A stretch of DNA of 7,194 nt, from positions 1 through 7,194 of the forward strand of contig JAGGUF010000060.1 in the NCBI GenBank assembly GCA_021158595.1, written 5' to 3'. Below are positions 1-6,479 of the stretch, piece by piece. A program made the position numbers and the translations under genes. Position 1 is the stretch's first letter, and each line of letters begins with the position of its first letter. The notes beneath the pieces are model-generated. The model worked only from the letters and a program-made list of their open reading frames with translations, was not told the DNA's origin and made no database searches. The stretch is from a bacterium. Lineage in GTDB: Bacteria; Patescibacteriota; Minisyncoccia; Minisyncoccales; GCA-002788555.

Positions 1-879
1 AAATATATTGCTTATCTTTCAGGCACTCCTATTTCAAAAGTTCGAGCCTCAGGTATTCAACCCTGTTTTCTTATTATTGAGGGAGGTCTTCATGCGGGAG
101 GAAACTTAGACATTCAGGAATTTATGATCGTTCCTAAGGCCGGTTCTTTTAAAGAAAGGGTAAGAATAGGAACAGAGATTTATCAAACTTTAAGATCTAT
201 TTTAAGTAAAAAATATGGAAGTTCAGCCACAAATGTGGGATACGAGGGAGGGTTTGCTCCTCCTGTGAATAGGACTGAGAAGGCTTTGGATTTAATAATA
301 ATGGCAGCCAGAAAGTCTGGGCATCTTTCAAGAATCAAAATTATTCTTGATGCGGCTGCTTCAACCTTTTATCAGAAAAATTCCTATACATTTGAAGAAT
401 CAATCTTTACCTCTGATGGACTTATAAAGTTCTTTTCAGAACTTTGCAGAAATTATCCTATCATTGCCTTAGAAGATCCATTGTCAGAAGAGGACTGGGA
501 GGGATTTAAGAAAATTACTGAGGAATTTAAGAATATCTCAGATCGAGAATCAAAAAGAAAGATTACTATCATTGGTGATGATCTTTTGGTAACCAATATC
601 GAAAGGATAAAAAAAGCAGTTCAGGAAAAGGCTTGTAATGGCTTGATTTTAAAACTAAATCAGATTGGAACAGTTTCAGAGGCGATAGAGGCAGCAAGAT
701 ATGCTCTAAAGAACAAATGGCAGGTTTTTGTAAAGCATAGATCAGGAGAGACGGTTGATGATTTTATTGCTGATTTAGCAGTAGGATTAGGTAATACCTG
801 GATAATGTCTGGCGCTCCCTCTCGAGGAGAAAGAGTAGCAAAATATAACAGAATCCTTGAGATAGAAGAAGACAAATAA
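1..879 (+). CDS. eno: Divergent enolase, 5'-truncated by window edge
   Basis: Enolase (2-phosphoglycerate to phosphoenolpyruvate, cytosolic). The frame is open from base 1, so the gene begins outside the window. The 292 residues seen are the C-terminal two thirds of a family usually near 430; the first in-frame ATG (124) lies inside the conserved QEFMI motif and is not the start. Kept, in yeast numbering: His159 (GGLHAGG), Glu168 (QEF), Glu211 (YEGGFAP), metal ligands Asp246 (ILDAA), Glu295 (LEDPL) and Asp320 (GDDL), Lys345 (LKLNQIG), His373 (HRSGET). Changed: NGG to EGG at 79-87, GDEGG to GYEGG at 241, ASEFY to ASTFY at 364, SHRSGET to KHRSGET at 733, and the lysine of IKTG (Lys396, substrate binding) to Met at 805. 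The motifs around these sites look archaeal-like. Family assignment is firm; ordinary enolase activity is in doubt. The next gene starts 1 base after the stop. Confidence 0.93.
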   Translation, partial: KYIAYLSGTPISKVRASGIQPCFLIIEGGLHAGGNLDIQEFMIVPKAGSFKERVRIGTEIYQTLRSILSKKYGSSATNVGYEGGFAPPVNRTEKALDLIIMAARKSGHLSRIKIILDAAASTFYQKNSYTFEESIFTSDGLIKFFSELCRNYPIIALEDPLSEEDWEGFKKITEEFKNISDRESKRKITIIGDDLLVTNIERIKKAVQEKACNGLILKLNQIGTVSEAIEAARYALKNKWQVFVKHRSGETVDDFIADLAVGLGNTWIMSGAPSRGERVAKYNRILEIEEDK

Positions 880-880
880 T

Positions 881-2071
881 ATGAGAAAGATTAATCCCAA
901 CAAAATAAAAAAAGCAGAGATTGTGGTAGGTATTCCTTCTTATAATGAGGCAAAGACCATTGGAATGGTAACAGAGAAAATAGACAAGGGACTTAGGAAG
1001 TATTTTAAAAACAAAAAAGCAGTAATAATTAATGCTGACGGTAATTCTCCTGATCAGACAGCAAAGGCTTTTCTTAATACCAAAACAGAAACCCCGAAAA
1101 TTTGCATTTTTGACCCCCCTAAGGCCCGAGGTAAGGGAAGTGGACTGCGTAATATTTTTTTAGAGATAAAAAGATTAGGAGCAAAGACTGGTATGTTGGT
1201 TGATGCAGATATGAGAAGTGCAAGACCAGAGTGGGTTAAGTGTCTTATAAGTCCTCTCTTAAAAGGTTATGATTTTGTTACTCCTGTGTATTATCGTGAT
1301 AAATATGATGGTTCAATTACCAATAATCTCTGTTATCCCTTGGTTTATGGACTTTTAGGATATAATATTCGCCAACCTATTGCCGGAGAGGTAGGATTCT
1401 CCCGAAAACTTGTGCTCTATTGGCTCTCTCAGAAATGGTTTGCTGATGTAGAAAAGTATGGGATTGACATTTTTATGACTATAAATGCTATTGCAGGTGG
1501 CTTTAAACTATGCCGAGTAGATTTGGGTTCAAGAATTCATAAATCCAGTGTTCCTAATTTGGATAATATGTCTGTAGAGGTAGCAGGAGTTCTTTTTAAA
1601 CTTTTACTTCAAAATAAAAACCTATGGCAGAAGAAGATGATAAAGGTAAGAGAACTCCCCTTTGTTTGTGAGGTAAAGGAGAAAAGGAGATACCCAGTGC
1701 TCAAAGTCAATTATCAAAAATTCGAAGAAAAGGCTCTTTCTGAATTTCCTGTTTACTATCCTTATTTGAAAAAATACTTTTCTCCTGAAATCCAAGCCCA
1801 ACTGGAAAAGCAATTTCTTGAGAAAAAAACGATAAATATCACAGAGGATCTCTGGGTAAAGATCCTATATGAGATCTTTCGCATATACTCAATCAAGTTA
1901 AGCAAAAAAAGGCTGATTAAATTGTTAAGAGCCCTTTATTTTGCAAGATTAGCCTCATTTATTAAAAAGACCTTAGATAAAAGCCAAAACCAAGCAGAGA
2001 AGATGGTTCAAAGACAGGCCCGAAGGTTTTTTAGAGAAAGAAATTACTTATTGTCTTTAATGACTAAATGA
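881..2071 (+). CDS. GT-A glycosyltransferase, glucosyl/mannosylglycerate synthase-like
   Basis: A 396-residue soluble glycosyltransferase. The N-terminal GT-A domain (about 12-245) has the nucleotide-sugar start IPSYNE (18-23), GKGSGLR (84-90), the metal-binding LVDAD (DxD at 108-110), RQPIAGE (164-170), the GID acceptor region (194-196) and a late metal-ligand-like histidine in SRIH (220). This order, especially QPxAGE followed by GID and then His, is that of glucosyl-3-phosphoglycerate synthases (GT81) and the related mannosylglycerate synthases (GT78), which transfer a sugar from an NDP-sugar to 3-phosphoglycerate or D-glycerate. Residues about 250-396 form a basic, probably helical extension I do not recognise. 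No membrane segment or signal peptide is visible. It starts 1 base after the enolase stop and is followed by a glycerate kinase, which supports a glycerate-type acceptor. Donor and acceptor cannot be read from sequence; a polysaccharide or lipid GT2 enzyme is possible. Ends in TGA. Confidence 0.75.
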   Translation: MRKINPNKIKKAEIVVGIPSYNEAKTIGMVTEKIDKGLRKYFKNKKAVIINADGNSPDQTAKAFLNTKTETPKICIFDPPKARGKGSGLRNIFLEIKRLGAKTGMLVDADMRSARPEWVKCLISPLLKGYDFVTPVYYRDKYDGSITNNLCYPLVYGLLGYNIRQPIAGEVGFSRKLVLYWLSQKWFADVEKYGIDIFMTINAIAGGFKLCRVDLGSRIHKSSVPNLDNMSVEVAGVLFKLLLQNKNLWQKKMIKVRELPFVCEVKEKRRYPVLKVNYQKFEEKALSEFPVYYPYLKKYFSPEIQAQLEKQFLEKKTINITEDLWVKILYEIFRIYSIKLSKKRLIKLLRALYFARLASFIKKTLDKSQNQAEKMVQRQARRFFRERNYLLSLMTK

Positions 2072-2087
2072 TATTTATTTTTCTAAT

Positions 2088-3428
2088 ATGCTCATTAAAA
2101 ACAGAGAAGAGATTGCTACTACACACTTAAGAAAAAAGGCTTTGGATATTATTGAAGAAGGTATAAGGCAGGTACTTCCCTTGTCACTGATTAAATCTAC
2201 GGTTAAATACAACCCTTCTTTAAAGATTTTAAATATCTCCAATATAAGATATGACCTTTCTCAGGGAAGAATATTTATAATTGGAGGAGGAAAGGCTTCA
2301 GGAAATATGGCTGAGGCCTTGGAAAAGATCATAAGACCTGAAAATATTACCGATGGAGTAGTAAATTGTGTAAACAACGACTACAAGACAACAAAAATAA
2401 AGATAGTAAAAGCAGGCCATCCTATTCCAGACAAAAGGGGAATTAAAGGGGTAAAGGAAATGCTTAGCCTTAAGAAAAAACATTCTATTAATAAAAACGA
2501 CCTCATAATAGGCTTAATCTCAGGTGGAGGTTCTGCTTTAATGCCTTATCCGGTTGAAGGAATTACGTTAAAAGATAAACAAGAATTTACAAAATTATTA
2601 TTAACAGTTGGGGCTGAAATAGGAGAAATTAATATCTTAAGAAAACACTTGTCTAAAATAAAAGGAGGAAAATTAGGCTATTTTTTTTCACCTACGCCTC
2701 TTGTTTCCTTAATAATTTCTGATGTAGTAGGTAATCGATTGGATTTTATTGCTTCGGGTCCTACTGTTCCTGATTCCTCTACTTTCTCAGACGCCTATAA
2801 CATTTTGAAAAAATATAATTTAGTAAGCAAAGCCCCAAAGAGAGTGGTAGATTTTTTAAAAAAGAAAAGAAATTTAAAGGAGACACCCAAAAGATTAGAT
2901 AATTGTAAAAATCTTATTATTGGAGATAACAAGATGGCTTTAAAGGCAATGGCAAAAAAAGCCAAAGCAATGGGATTTACTCCCTGTATTATTACATCAA
3001 CTCAAACCGGCGATCCAAATCTGGTCTCTTATAAAAGAGCACGTGAAATAATAAAGGGAAAATATCGTGATTGTAATGTCATTTTAATTGGAGGAGAAAC
3101 CACTCCTAAACTTCCAAAAAACTGTGGTAAGGGAGGAAGAAATCAGCATTATGCAGCAAATTCCTTATTGTCTATGGAAAAATATCCTGGCAGATGGACT
3201 CTTGTTGCCTTTTCCACCGATGGCTCAGATTTTTTACCCAATGTAGCCGGAGCAATCGTTGATAACAACTCTTTAATTTCTGCCAGAAAGAAGGGAATAG
3301 ATATCCAATCATATCTTAAAAGATATGATAGCAACACCCTTCTTAAAAAAATAGGCAACTCCCTTATCATTACCGGTCCTACCGGCACCAATGTTTGTGA
3401 TATTATCCTTTATATTCTGAGAAGATAA
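2088..3428 (+). CDS. Glycerate 2-kinase, MOFRL family
   Basis: A 446-residue cytosolic kinase, the usual length for the GckA/TtuD/GLYCTK family, which phosphorylates D-glycerate with ATP, typically to 2-phosphoglycerate. The family motifs occur in order: GGGKASGNMA (66-75, with the conserved active-site lysine at 69), AGHPIPD (109-115), ISGGGSALM (144-152), INILRKHLSKIKGG (181-194), ISDVVGN (210-216) and IASGPTVPDSSTF (221-233) of the N-terminal domain; then the MOFRL C-terminal domain with GGETTP (335-340), GKGGRNQ (347-353), STDGSD (376-381) and TGPTGTNVCD (429-438). A small oddity is SDFLPN where the family usually has a glycine after the second Asp (TDGxDG). The ATG used lies 16 bases after the glycosyltransferase stop and gives the expected N-terminal helix; no Shine-Dalgarno is seen. 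Its product is the substrate of the enolase two genes upstream, which suggests a shared glycerate route. Family assignment is firm; regiospecificity is inferred. Confidence 0.93.
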   Translation: MLIKNREEIATTHLRKKALDIIEEGIRQVLPLSLIKSTVKYNPSLKILNISNIRYDLSQGRIFIIGGGKASGNMAEALEKIIRPENITDGVVNCVNNDYKTTKIKIVKAGHPIPDKRGIKGVKEMLSLKKKHSINKNDLIIGLISGGGSALMPYPVEGITLKDKQEFTKLLLTVGAEIGEINILRKHLSKIKGGKLGYFFSPTPLVSLIISDVVGNRLDFIASGPTVPDSSTFSDAYNILKKYNLVSKAPKRVVDFLKKKRNLKETPKRLDNCKNLIIGDNKMALKAMAKKAKAMGFTPCIITSTQTGDPNLVSYKRAREIIKGKYRDCNVILIGGETTPKLPKNCGKGGRNQHYAANSLLSMEKYPGRWTLVAFSTDGSDFLPNVAGAIVDNNSLISARKKGIDIQSYLKRYDSNTLLKKIGNSLIITGPTGTNVCDIILYILRR

Positions 3429-3449
3429 AAAAGGAATTTTTTAATATTT

Positions 3450-4061
3450 ATGTTATGCCCTAATTGTAATTCTCAAATGAAAAAGGTTGAGGTTAGAAGC
3501 CTTTATGGAGCAAAAATTGAAATTGATCAATGTCCTGTCTGTGGTGGAATTTGGTGTGATAAATTTGAGTTATACAGAATCTCTTTTAAAGAAGGGATAA
3601 AAATTGACAGATTAGACATAGATAGACTAGCCAAACTCAAGCCAATAAAAAATAACTTGGTCTGTCCTAAATGCAATATTTTTCTTAAGAAATTTAATGA
3701 CCCTAACTTTCCTCAGCAGATTCATTTAGATTACTGTCCTCACTGTGGAGGAGTTTGGTTGAATCGAGGAGAGTTATCTCAGTTTAAAGAGTGGCAAAGA
3801 GCAAAGATAGAGTATTCAAAGAAAGAACTGACAAAAAAAGATAAAGAACTCTCAGAACAGGTTAAGAGAATGATGGCATTAGAAAAATCAAACAAATATG
3901 AAATAGCAGGAAAGATAGCCAGATTTTTGAATCAGCCAGTTTATGGTCCCCAATGGAGTTATACGGAACAAATATTCGATAAAGATGATAAACTTAGTTC
4001 AGTCATTTATACCATCTTTCATCTTATGAGGTTAATTACAAAGGTATTAATAAAAAAATAG
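3450..4061 (+). CDS. Double zinc-ribbon protein (zf-TFIIB type)
   Basis: A 203-residue protein of unknown function. It has two tandem zinc ribbons of the zf-TFIIB type, with metal-binding cysteine pairs at 3/6 and 28/31 (CPNC, then CPVCGGIWCDKFEL) and at 72/75 and 96/99 (CPKC, then CPHCGGVWLNRGEL). The GGxW(C/L)(D/N)xxEL signature after the second pair is diagnostic. After the ribbons comes a charged, probably helical stretch (110-150) and a hydrophobic C-terminus (about 184-201: VIYTIFHLMRLITKVLI) that could be an amphipathic or membrane-touching helix. The start is preceded by AAGGA-like sequence at 3431-3436, with a rather long spacing. It follows the glycerate kinase by 21 bases and precedes a small membrane protein by 4, so the last two probably act together. 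Nothing links it directly to glycerate chemistry; a regulatory or scaffold role is possible but unproven. Confidence 0.85.
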   Translation: MLCPNCNSQMKKVEVRSLYGAKIEIDQCPVCGGIWCDKFELYRISFKEGIKIDRLDIDRLAKLKPIKNNLVCPKCNIFLKKFNDPNFPQQIHLDYCPHCGGVWLNRGELSQFKEWQRAKIEYSKKELTKKDKELSEQVKRMMALEKSNKYEIAGKIARFLNQPVYGPQWSYTEQIFDKDDKLSSVIYTIFHLMRLITKVLIKK

Positions 4062-4065
4062 AATT

Positions 4066-4371
4066 ATGCCTAACAAAAAACCAAAAAATTTTTTAACCAA
4101 GATAAAAGCCTTCTTTACCCATACCTTTAAATCTCAAGAACCCTCAACCCCTGAGCCAATAATTCCTGAAAACCTTCCTGAGTCAATAGAAGAAATTCAA
4201 AAAACAGTGCAACATCTTTCCGCTCAAATTAGAGAATTATCAAGAGAAAATAAAAAACTCTCAAGTGCCCTTGCAAACTCTCTTAGAATCCGTAGGCTTT
4301 TACTTGTCATTACCATTATTAGTATATTAAGTAATATTATTCTTATTTTTTCCATTTCCTTTAAGCGTTAG
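4066..4371 (+). CDS. Small coiled-coil, C-terminal membrane-anchored protein
   Basis: A 101-residue protein I do not recognise. The sequence shows a basic N-terminus with an amphipathic stretch (NFLTKIKAFFTHTF, 8-21), a proline/glutamate-rich linker (23-38), a predicted coiled coil with regular hydrophobic spacing (about 39-71) and one transmembrane segment (about 77-97), preceded by the positive cluster RIRR (74-77) and closed by FKR. By the positive-inside rule the coiled coil should be cytoplasmic, with only a few residues outside. There is no signal peptide. It begins 4 bases after the zinc-ribbon gene with no clear Shine-Dalgarno, so translational coupling is likely. A tail-anchored scaffold for the zinc-ribbon protein is a guess from adjacency only. 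Its end touches the inverted-repeat element that starts at about 4372. Confidence 0.75.
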   Translation: MPNKKPKNFLTKIKAFFTHTFKSQEPSTPEPIIPENLPESIEEIQKTVQHLSAQIRELSRENKKLSSALANSLRIRRLLLVITIISILSNIILIFSISFKR

Positions 4372-4520
4372 AGATTGAATTTTCCTCCCCCACCTATCTC
4401 CTCCCAAAGTGAGGGGGATGAAGGAGGGGTGAGAAACTTTCAGAAGTAAAAAAGACTTAGAGAGTTTCCCTCTCCTTCCCTTGGGCGGGGGAGGATACAG
4501 GTGGGGGAGGGAAAATCTCA
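4372..4520. repeat. Nested C/G-rich inverted-repeat element, copy 1
   Basis: About 149 bases between two genes fold back on themselves. The outer arms are 4372-4405 (pyrimidine-rich, TTTCCTCCCCCACCTAT) and 4484-4519 (its purine-rich complement, GGATACAGGTGGGGGAGG); both ends read GAGATT going inward (bases 4371-4376 and the complement of 4514-4519). An inner imperfect pair is 4420-4441 (GAAGGAGGGGTGAGAAACTTT) against 4459-4480. The right arm matches the right arm of the hairpin at 6416-6479 at nearly every position, so the two are copies of one repeat family. It resembles a miniature palindromic mobile element with no coding capacity. The composition is strikingly C/G-rich for this AT-rich sequence. 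It is not a convincing terminator, because no T-run follows the stem on either strand. Confidence 0.75.
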
Positions 4521-4549
4521 GATCTCCTAAACCCTACTTCATATTCTAT

Positions 4550-5902
4550 ATGCAGGTTCGAGAAATAGTAAATATCAAAAATATATCTCCAGAAAAGATC
4601 TTTACTGTTTCAGAGTTTTTAGAATTTTTAAACAATATCTTAACTCCTTGTCAGGCAACCATAAAAGGAGAGGTAGGAGAGAGAATTGATAGTTATCCAG
4701 GTTATACATTTTTTAATCTTTTAGATAAAAAGAAATCAATTTTAAAATGTTTTGCCTTCAAAGAGGTGATTTCAGGTTTGGGAATACCTCTTGAACCCGG
4801 AATGGAAATAAAAGTAACAGGATATCCAGAAATAAGAAAAAATAGAGGAGAATTAAAATTTCAGATCCAAAGGATTGAGTTGATAGGGGAAGGAGTTTTG
4901 AAAAAGCAATATGAGATTTTAAAGAAAAGATTAGAGGCAGCAGGTTATTTTGCTCCTGAAAGGAAAAAACCTATTCCTGAGTTTTGTGAAAACATTGGAT
5001 TAATTACCTCTGAATACGGAAAAGGTGCGAAAAAGGACTTCTTAACCCATTTAGGAAACTTTGGCTTTAAGGTATTTTTTTATGATGTAAGGGTTGAAGG
5101 AAGTTTCTCTCTTTATGAGATTATAGAGGCAATCCATTGGTTTAATACCAATTTACCTTATATTGATGTTTTGGTTTTAACAAGAGGGGGAGGAGATTGG
5201 GAGAGTTTGTCTCCCTTCAATTCAGAGGAGATTGTAAAGACAATCTTTGCTTCAAAAATTCCTATTATTACAGGTATTGGACACGAGAATGATCAAACCT
5301 TAGCCGATTTGGCCGCAGATTTCAGAGCCTCTACCCCCACCCATGCCGCTAAGGTTTTGACAGATAGTTGGAAATTGGCCTCAATCAATCTTAATGAATT
5401 TGAGAAGAACCTTAACAGTTCAATTAATAGGAGATTTAAAATTATTAAGGAAAAAATTGCTTTCTTTGAAAGAAATCTTACCTGTATATTGAAAAAGGAA
5501 ATCTTATCAAAACAAAAAAGACTTGATGATCTAATAAGAAATCTGAATCGCGGTTTTCAAACCTATTTTAAAGAGTTTGAGATTTTAGAAAAGGAATTTA
5601 AGAAGAATCTTTTTAAAATTAAAGTTCTAATAAGAAATGAAAAAGCAGAAATTATAAGACTTTTAGAAACTCTGGTCAAACACAAGAATAGATGGGAAAG
5701 GAAGGTAGAAAAACTTTTAAGACAACAAGAAGAAAAGTTAAGTCTTTCCAGCCCTTCTTTAAGACTTAAGCAAGGTTATACTATTACCTCAGATGAGTTT
5801 GGAAAGATAATCAAAGATCCAAGAGAGTTAAAGATTTCTCAAATAATTAAAACAAGATTTTATAAAGGTCAGGTTTTCTCAAGAATTAAAAAAATAAAAT
5901 AA
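4550..5902 (+). CDS. xseA: Exodeoxyribonuclease VII large subunit
   Basis: Catalytic large subunit of exonuclease VII, which with XseB degrades single-stranded DNA from both ends, in the cytoplasm. From the ATG at 4550 it is 450 residues, close to the E. coli length. Order: N-terminal OB-fold (about 18-113, with TIKGEVGE and PGYTFFNLLD), catalytic domain starting at IGLITSEYGKGAKKDF (149-164), then the signature TRGGGDWESLSPFNSEE (211-227) and GIGHENDQTLADLAADFRASTPTHAA (242-267), a long helical arm (about 275-395), and the C-terminal motif SPSLRLKQGYTI (401-412). The frame stays open upstream to a TTG at 4481, but those 23 residues are encoded by the repeat element (MGGGGYRWG) and match nothing in XseA, so the ATG is chosen. 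No Shine-Dalgarno precedes it and only 29 bases separate it from the repeat, so the repeat lies in its promoter or leader. The xseB gene follows after 2 bases. Confidence 0.95.
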   Translation: MQVREIVNIKNISPEKIFTVSEFLEFLNNILTPCQATIKGEVGERIDSYPGYTFFNLLDKKKSILKCFAFKEVISGLGIPLEPGMEIKVTGYPEIRKNRGELKFQIQRIELIGEGVLKKQYEILKKRLEAAGYFAPERKKPIPEFCENIGLITSEYGKGAKKDFLTHLGNFGFKVFFYDVRVEGSFSLYEIIEAIHWFNTNLPYIDVLVLTRGGGDWESLSPFNSEEIVKTIFASKIPIITGIGHENDQTLADLAADFRASTPTHAAKVLTDSWKLASINLNEFEKNLNSSINRRFKIIKEKIAFFERNLTCILKKEILSKQKRLDDLIRNLNRGFQTYFKEFEILEKEFKKNLFKIKVLIRNEKAEIIRLLETLVKHKNRWERKVEKLLRQQEEKLSLSSPSLRLKQGYTITSDEFGKIIKDPRELKISQIIKTRFYKGQVFSRIKKIK

Positions 5903-5904
5903 AT

Positions 5905-6117
5905 ATGGATGAGAAAAAATTTAATTTTACAAAAGCCTATCAAGAAATTGAGAAAATCAATGAGTGGTTTGAAAAGGAGGATATAGACTTAGATGAGGCA
6001 TTGGAAAAATACGAAAGGGGAATGGAGTTGATTAATAAATGCAAGGAAAGACTCAAGAAGGCAGAAAACAAATTCGAACAGATAAAGAAAAAATACATAC
6101 CAAAGGATGAGTTTTAA
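5905..6117 (+). CDS. xseB: Exodeoxyribonuclease VII small subunit
   Basis: Small subunit of exonuclease VII, 70 residues, the normal size. It forms the helical hairpin that binds the long arm of XseA. The family pattern is clear: FTKAYQEIEKINEWFEKEDIDLDEAL (8-33; first helix, with the acidic turn before LDEAL), then YERGMELINKCKERLKKAENKF (36-57; second helix, matching the family's yeeGmeLik.C...L..AE). It ends in a lysine-rich stretch and KDEF. It starts 2 bases after the xseA stop with no Shine-Dalgarno, which fits translational coupling and matched stoichiometry. No convincing intrinsic terminator follows. Confidence 0.92.
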   Translation: MDEKKFNFTKAYQEIEKINEWFEKEDIDLDEALEKYERGMELINKCKERLKKAENKFEQIKKKYIPKDEF

Positions 6118-6280
6118 AGAATTAATCTGAAATGATTCTTACATTGCATTTTCATTCACTCTTTATTATTACCTATCCAAAGGGACCTCGCTTATACCTT
6201 GGTTAATTATATAACCTGTAATTGCCAACCACTTTGGTAAGGCTTTGAGAATTACCTGAGGCGCGGAGCCTAAAGTGTAA
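6118..6280. other. Intergenic stretch without a supported gene
   Basis: No convincing gene or promoter is visible. Two small inverted repeats occur, at 6224-6243 (GCCAACCA against TGGTAAGGC) and 6259-6271 (AGGC, 5-base loop, GCCT); neither is followed by a T-run, so no xseB terminator can be claimed. A minus-strand frame of about 44 codons ending at 6169 is open but matches nothing I know. The 16 bases at 6225-6240 recur inverted with one mismatch at 6594-6609, on the far side of the repeat element. Confidence 0.5.
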
Positions 6281-6344
6281 AAATTCCAATTTCCAAATTC
6301 CAATTAAATTCCAATACTCAATGACCGAAACAATATTTAAACTC

Positions 6345-6411
6345 AAAACGCAAAACGCAAAGCGCAAAGTTACAGCGTAAAGCGTAAAGCGTAAAACGTA
6401 AAACGTAAAAC
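6345..6411 (+). repeat. Tandem array of AAARCGY heptamers
   Basis: About nine 7-base units in a row: AAAACGC twice, AAAGCGC, a degenerate 13-base patch (AAAGTTACAGCGT), AAAGCGT twice, AAAACGT twice and a partial AAAAC. The last base of the unit changes from C to T part-way, so the array has two sub-blocks. It is embedded in the left half of the composite element. The right half has only a decayed counterpart (complement AAGCGTGAAGCG), which suggests the array has expanded or contracted on one side. Unit and period are directly visible; function is unknown. Confidence 0.85.
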
Positions 6412-6415
6412 TAAT

Positions 6416-6479
6416 TCCCCTCCCCCTCCTTAATCCTCCCCCTCCCTCTGGGAGGGGGAGGATATAGGTGGGGGAGGGA
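6416..6479. repeat. Long C/G-rich hairpin, core of the composite element
   Basis: Arms 6416-6446 and 6450-6479 pair over about 29 positions with three mismatches around a TCT loop. The arm sequence is nearly the same as the right arm of the element at 4484-4511 (two differences over about 29 bases). A short ATTTTCC follows on the plus strand, too short to call an intrinsic terminator. The strands are strongly biased: one arm is nearly all pyrimidine, the other nearly all purine. Confidence 0.85.

Noticed and set aside
4481..4549. In-frame upstream TTG start for xseA adding 23 residues.
   Set aside because: The extra residues are encoded by the purine-rich arm of the repeat and match no XseA; the ATG at 4550 gives the normal family length.
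6132..6206. 24-codon ATG frame after xseB.
   Set aside because: Too short, no ribosome binding site and no known motif; it overlaps another open frame on the opposite strand.
6224..6271. Small hairpins as an xseB terminator.
   Set aside because: They lie over 100 bases after the gene, are short or interrupted, and no T-run follows.
6169..6303. Minus-strand frame of about 44 codons (contains ALPKWLAITGYII).
   Set aside because: No usable start, no recognised family, and its beginning lies in the ATTCCAAT repeat. It may be a gene remnant but cannot be supported.
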